Below, one piece after another: positions 61,969 through 64,000 of a stretch of 64,000 nt of DNA. Position 1 is the stretch's first letter; each line of letters starts with the position of its first letter. The position numbers and the translations under genes were made by a program. Source of the DNA: Blasia pusilla. Lineage: Eukaryota > Marchantiophyta > Marchantiopsida > Blasiales. The notes below the pieces were generated by a model. The model did not search any database. It was not told where the DNA came from and saw nothing but the letters and a program-made list of their open reading frames with translations. The stretch covers positions 5,704,001 through 5,768,000 of the forward strand of contig CM114271.1 in NCBI GenBank assembly GCA_050084515.1. Direction: 5' to 3'.

Positions 61969-62755
61969 TTTTAACCTTATTAAAAAATCTTCTTTTTTTT
62001 TTTTCCACTCCACTAACTCCTTAAACTAACGGCACTAAAATTATTCACATTTGGCCTATACTCCACTAAGTCCCATAAATATTGGGTTAACACCTATTAA
62101 ATAAAATTTCCACTCATCTTAACCTCAAGATCTTAAGTTTTACTTGTCCTTTCCACAATAAGAAAAGATTTTTGAAGTTTTCTACCTCAACTAAGAAGTT
62201 ACCAAGAATTTTGAAATTTGCTCTTTCTCAAACAATGGCTATGGCAGCTATGCGGAAATGATCATAACTTCTTGCTTAGATGTTTAAATAGCACACCGTT
62301 TTTTCCACAACGTGCACAAATTCTTAATCTAGCCCTGATTTCTTTGACCTTCCAATAAAAAGTCACGAGGACTATCATGCAACCCTTCAATTTACACTCA
62401 TACGTCAAATTTGATAGCACTTCCGCGTTGATTTCTCCTCATAGAAATTTCAAACCTATCACAACAAAAATCAGAGAGCTACATGGTGCTCCTGATAGCA
62501 CTGACATGGAGCAAACCGCCCCATACTCAACAAAATTTGGGCAGCACTTCCGCGAGTCACTCTCCCACACGAAAAATTGGACAGCAAAACAGCAAACGGA
62601 GCCGTTGGAAAGGAAACATAGTCCCCAACCTACAACAACCAACAAGCACCAGCGTGCTCCTCCATTTTTGCTCTCAAATCCTCATTCTCTCTTTGTAAAT
62701 CAATTAAATCTCTCCATCACAAGAACAAGGTCTGACACCAAGCTCTCCATGGTGT

Positions 62756-63190
62756 GCACTCACTCTCAAGTCAAACCAAACGCACTCTCCTAATGAGAGG
62801 TTGGGGTTACAAACACAAGGAAATGACGACCATAGCTTCGCCGTCTCATGCCAAGAGGTTCAACAAAGAGAGAATTAACTCTCAAGCTCTCTCTCTCTTG
62901 GAGGTATACCCCCTTCCCTCTCCCAAGCCCTTTCCATGATTACCTCTTGACCTATTGTAGCGGGTCAAGGAAAACTTCCTAAATTTTAAAGTCAACTATA
63001 CCAAGAATTCAAATAATAAATTACCCGAAATAATAAGATCGTCACTATGGCTCCAAATGAGCCAACATGAAGGGGAAACTTGCTCTCACACGTTACCCGT
63101 GGCCTGAGCAAGTTATCCTCATCCTCTCGAGGATGTCTTCCATTCTCTTTGAAGGCGCTCTACTAGATCTTGTCGATCTATCCTAATAGA
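62756..63190 (-). repeat. Inverted copy of the 1.67-2.06 kb LTR-like sequence
   Basis: The minus strand from 63190 to 62756 matches plus-strand 1668-2070. Landmarks are GATCTAGTAGAGCGCCTTC, GAGCAAGTTTCCCCTTCAT, CTCATTTGG...GCCATA, ACCTCTTGGCATGAG, GCGAAGCTATGGTC (GCGGAGCTATGGTC at 1990) and CCTCTCATTAGGAGAGTG. The plus-strand gag relic begins right after it, in the opposite orientation. Confidence 0.85.
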
Positions 63191-64000
63191 TGTTACAATG
63201 GAGATTGGAGCAAAAGGGTAGTGTGAACGATTACATAGAGGAGTTTCGTGACTTATAAATATAAATTTGCGCATGATTAGGGCACAAGCCCTTGCTCTAT
63301 TCATTAGATTCTTAAAATTAAAGACGTGTCAAGAAATGATTCAAGATAACGTGAAGGACATCAATGAAGCAATCGTATGTGCCCAATATATGGCAAATAT
63401 ATATGAAGGAGGAGGAGATGTGGTTCCTTTCATGAAAAACCACAGTTATTAAGTTGGGTAGCCTTGCAGCACAAGATGGTTATGCACCATGAAGATTTCA
63501 TTGAAGGGTGCCAATGGAGAGAGATTGGAACCCCAATCCACTAAGGGTTGCTTCTCGAATTGACGGGGTTTTTTGAAGAGGAAGAAAATTACAAGCTCGA
63601 CAAAATACGCGCCAATAATTTGAGAGTGGTAGATATGATAGTATCGCCATGAATTTTTGCTTTTGTAGGCTTAAAAATACACCATATTGCCCTCCTATCA
63701 ATAATTTATATTGAGGACACATGCACGAAGATGACGAAGAAGGTAGATCTACGGAAAACGCCAACCAATAGTAATTTTCCTCGCAGATTTATTGGTTTTA
63801 TGGGAAGGAGGAAAGGTGGTCCCAAGTTAGACTGTTGATTGATCCGAGTGTAGTAGAAATCTTCCTTCCAAGAGCCATAGATATGAAGTTGGGCTTGGCT
63901 TTAGAGAGGGATCAAAATGAAGAGATAGAATTTCCAAACATGCAAACAAAAGAAATTGAGAAGCTTCTTCGAAGTATAGAGTTGAAGATAGGAAAGTATC
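63189..64000 (+). pseudogene. Retrotransposon gag-pro relic, runs off the window end
   Basis: At 63189-63256 the plus strand reads MLQWRLEQKGSVNDYIEEF, a Ty3/gypsy gag signature (about 20 residues with conserved SV..Y...F). After a frame change, MIRAQALALFIRFLKLKT and DINEAIVCAQYMANIY (63270-63410) continue the gag domain. At about 63815-63995 VRLLIDPSVVEIFLPRAID aligns with the retropepsin active site, with the Asp kept but the following Ser-Gly lost. In between, 63440-63810 has frames on both strands without motif and would hold the zinc-knuckle region. The copy is degenerate and cut by the window edge. Confidence 0.65.

Overview
The window reads as nuclear DNA of a land plant. Two genes are split by spliceosomal introns and encode typical plant proteins: a Golgi-type DUF248 (QUASIMODO2-like) methyltransferase and an ATG18/WIPI autophagy protein. 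Most of the rest is decayed transposable elements, AT-rich spacer and simple repeats. The mix of Ty3/gypsy-like gag families, Helitron, hAT, MULE and LINE relics, with few genes, suggests a large repeat-rich genome. My impression is of a non-flowering plant (moss, lycophyte or fern), but nothing in the sequence proves this.

Layout: 1-2.2 kb, end of a Ty3/gypsy pol (integrase) followed by LTR-like DNA. 2.5-4.7 kb (minus), Helitron Rep relic that keeps the HUH motif and both tyrosines. 4.7-10.4 kb, unassigned sequence with a GA tract and two tandem arrays (about 205 and 150 bp periods). 10.5-12.4 kb (minus), MULE transposase relic. 14.3-16.3 kb, gene-like sequence I cannot name. 16.8-18.8 kb (minus), hAT transposase with a zinc finger and one internal stop. 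22.65-23.06 kb, a small element with Helitron-like 3' ends facing outward at both sides. 24.2-30.1 kb (plus), ten-exon methyltransferase gene. 31.0-33.3 kb (minus), four-exon ATG18 gene with a one-base frameshift. 36-41 kb, retropepsin, LTR and integrase fragments. 41.3-42.5 kb, a minisatellite and a long GA tract. 46.3-47.5 kb (minus), LINE reverse-transcriptase end. 49.1-52.4 kb (minus), gag-pro element interrupted by about 1 kb. 52.4-61.8 kb, nested LTR-like repeats around a second minus-strand gag relic. 62.8-64 kb, an inverted LTR-like piece joined to a plus-strand gag-pro relic.

The two host genes are convergent and about 1 kb apart. A near-perfect 36-bp-arm palindrome sits between their 3' ends. 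Both genes carry a lesion that needs checking: a non-GT donor at the methyltransferase exon 5/6 junction, and the ATG18 frameshift. They look functionally independent: one acts in the Golgi, probably on cell-wall polysaccharide, and the other in autophagy.

I found no tRNA, rRNA or CRISPR array, and no convincing new biological system. The most unusual items are the Helitron catalytic relic, the intergenic palindrome and other perfect hairpins, the element with two outward Helitron-like ends, and the nested 52-62 kb repeat block.
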